12,360 nt of DNA, taken from the NCBI GenBank assembly GCA_958425285.1, contig CATZVV010000029.1, positions 1 to 12,360 of the forward strand, written 5' to 3'. The notes beneath the pieces are model-generated. The model searched no databases. It saw nothing but the letters and a program-made list of their open reading frames with translations, and was not told the DNA's origin. Position numbers and translations under genes: made by a program. The stretch comes from an uncultured Lachnoclostridium sp. (GTDB lineage: Bacteria > Bacillota > Clostridia > Lachnospirales > Lachnospiraceae). Positions 11,609 to 12,360 of this stretch are shown here, piece by piece; positions within the stretch are counted from its first letter, which is position 1, and every line of letters starts with the position of its first letter.

Positions 11609-12320
11609 CAATGGTTGGATTGATATACATGCACATATCTTACCTGGTGTGGATGACGGAGCATATGATTGGAATGAGGCCACAGCATTATTAAAACTGT
11701 CATACGGACAGGGAATACGGCACATCATTGCTACTCCACATTTTACATATGGTCAGGACGTAGGGATGCTTAAGGAGTTAAGTATATGTCTGAAGCAGAA
11801 GGCGAAAGTCATAGCAGATGATTTTGATGTTAGTCTAGGCCAGGAAATTATGTATTTTGAAGATCTTATGGAATATCTGAATCAGGGAAAGGCCCTTACC
11901 TTGTCTGGCAGCAGATATGTGTTAGTAGAATTTAAACCATCGGATAGTCTGGGCAGGATAAAGAGAGCTGTGCGTCAGTTGATACAGGCCGGCTATTTTC
12001 CTGTTATAGCTCATGTGGAGCGTTACGGTTGTCTCTTAGAACAGGAAGGCGCGGAGGAACTGGTTGAATATGGGGCATATCTTCAGATAAATGCCAGGAG
12101 CCTAAATGGAGGATGGATGGATAAAAAGGCACGATGGTGTAAAAAGAACCTTAAAAAGGGAATGATTCAATTTATTGCAACGGATATGCATAATATATTA
12201 GACCGTTCCCCGGATATTAAAACAGCAGTTTCGTGGATGGAAGGTAATATGGGGAAGAGCACATTTGCTCAGATTACCGGAATTAATCCAGAATTTATTC
12301 TTCGAGACAGAATGTTATAG
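11598..12320 (+). CDS. cpsB: CpsB/CapC-family tyrosine-protein phosphatase (PHP fold)
   Basis: A 240-aa protein, the usual family length. The metal-binding PHP motifs are all present: D9-I-H11-A-H13 (DIHAHILPGVDDGA), H48 (ATPHFTYG), E83 (GQEIMYF), E111 (LVEFKP), H139 (IAHVERYG), and D196 with H198 (ATDMHN). Family members (S. pneumoniae CpsB, B. subtilis YwqE) are Mn-dependent phosphatases that dephosphorylate the capsule-regulating BY-kinase and so tune chain length and export. ATG 11598 is chosen over upstream in-frame starts because GGGGAAAAG precedes it and the PHP motif begins nine residues later. It overlaps the preceding gene by 11 bp. Its partners, a Wzz-like protein and a kinase, are expected just beyond the window. 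Confidence 0.92.
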   Translation: MICDNGWIDIHAHILPGVDDGAYDWNEATALLKLSYGQGIRHIIATPHFTYGQDVGMLKELSICLKQKAKVIADDFDVSLGQEIMYFEDLMEYLNQGKALTLSGSRYVLVEFKPSDSLGRIKRAVRQLIQAGYFPVIAHVERYGCLLEQEGAEELVEYGAYLQINARSLNGGWMDKKARWCKKNLKKGMIQFIATDMHNILDRSPDIKTAVSWMEGNMGKSTFAQITGINPEFILRDRML

Positions 12321-12351
12321 CAAAAGAAAAAGTATGGAAAAGGTAACTGTA

Positions 12352-12360
12352 ATGGAAAAC
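12352..12360 (+). CDS. Start of the next operon gene (cut by window end)
   Basis: ATG 12352 has GGAAAAGG eight bases upstream; ATG 12334 in the same frame is an alternative. Only three codons (MEN) are visible. In cpsB operons the next gene is often a Wzz-like chain-length protein, but nothing here shows that. Confidence 0.35.

Overview
The window looks like accessory DNA from a low to moderate G+C, Gram-positive gut-type Clostridia (probably Lachnospiraceae). The basis is strong AGGAGG-type ribosome sites, sigma-A-like promoters, small XRE and excisionase genes, a MOBP-type mobilisation module, and a CpsB-type (YwqE-like) phosphatase at the start of a polysaccharide operon. No species can be named from the sequence alone.

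Region 1 (1-~660) is an integration junction. It holds the 3' end of a tyrosine integrase gene, a strong hairpin terminator over its stop codon, a 3' fragment of a minus-strand tRNA-Pro(GGG), and a cluster of AGGTAATCA direct repeats that look like integrase arm sites. Region 2 (~720-2740) is cargo: a MntA/HepT-type toxin-antitoxin pair with its own promoter and terminator, an unknown 161-aa protein, and several very small possible ORFs. Region 3 (2750-5700) is a worn mobilisation module: an excisionase-like gene, a candidate oriT, a MobC-like ribbon-helix-helix protein, and a minimal 188-aa MOBP relaxase. It also has decayed relaxase pieces and two XRE regulators, one with an inferable operator inside a strong promoter. 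Region 4 (5740-9030) is a two-gene unit of unknown function, a 629-aa membrane-anchored protein with a glycine-zipper segment and a 419-aa multi-pass membrane protein, driven by a promoter next to the second XRE gene. Region 5 (9030-9847) has no gene. It holds a strong terminator, a 275-bp stretch bounded by perfect 15-bp inverted repeats, and an AT-rich leader.

Region 6 (9848-12360) is the most interesting. A complete 293-aa tyrosine recombinase is followed by a 24-bp near-palindromic site inside its last codons. The site recurs inverted about 230 bp downstream (23/24 identical), and a third copy lies 42 bp further on. The enclosed DNA carries a near-consensus promoter (TTGACT-17-TAAAAT) that now points back toward the recombinase. 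Downstream lie an unrecognised 176-aa ORF, a cpsB/ywqE-type tyrosine phosphatase and the start of another gene, the usual beginning of a capsule or exopolysaccharide operon. The layout fits an invertible promoter (phase switch) with its own recombinase, captured with the strong promoter in the OFF orientation. Inversion is an inference. The repeats, promoter and gene order are read directly.
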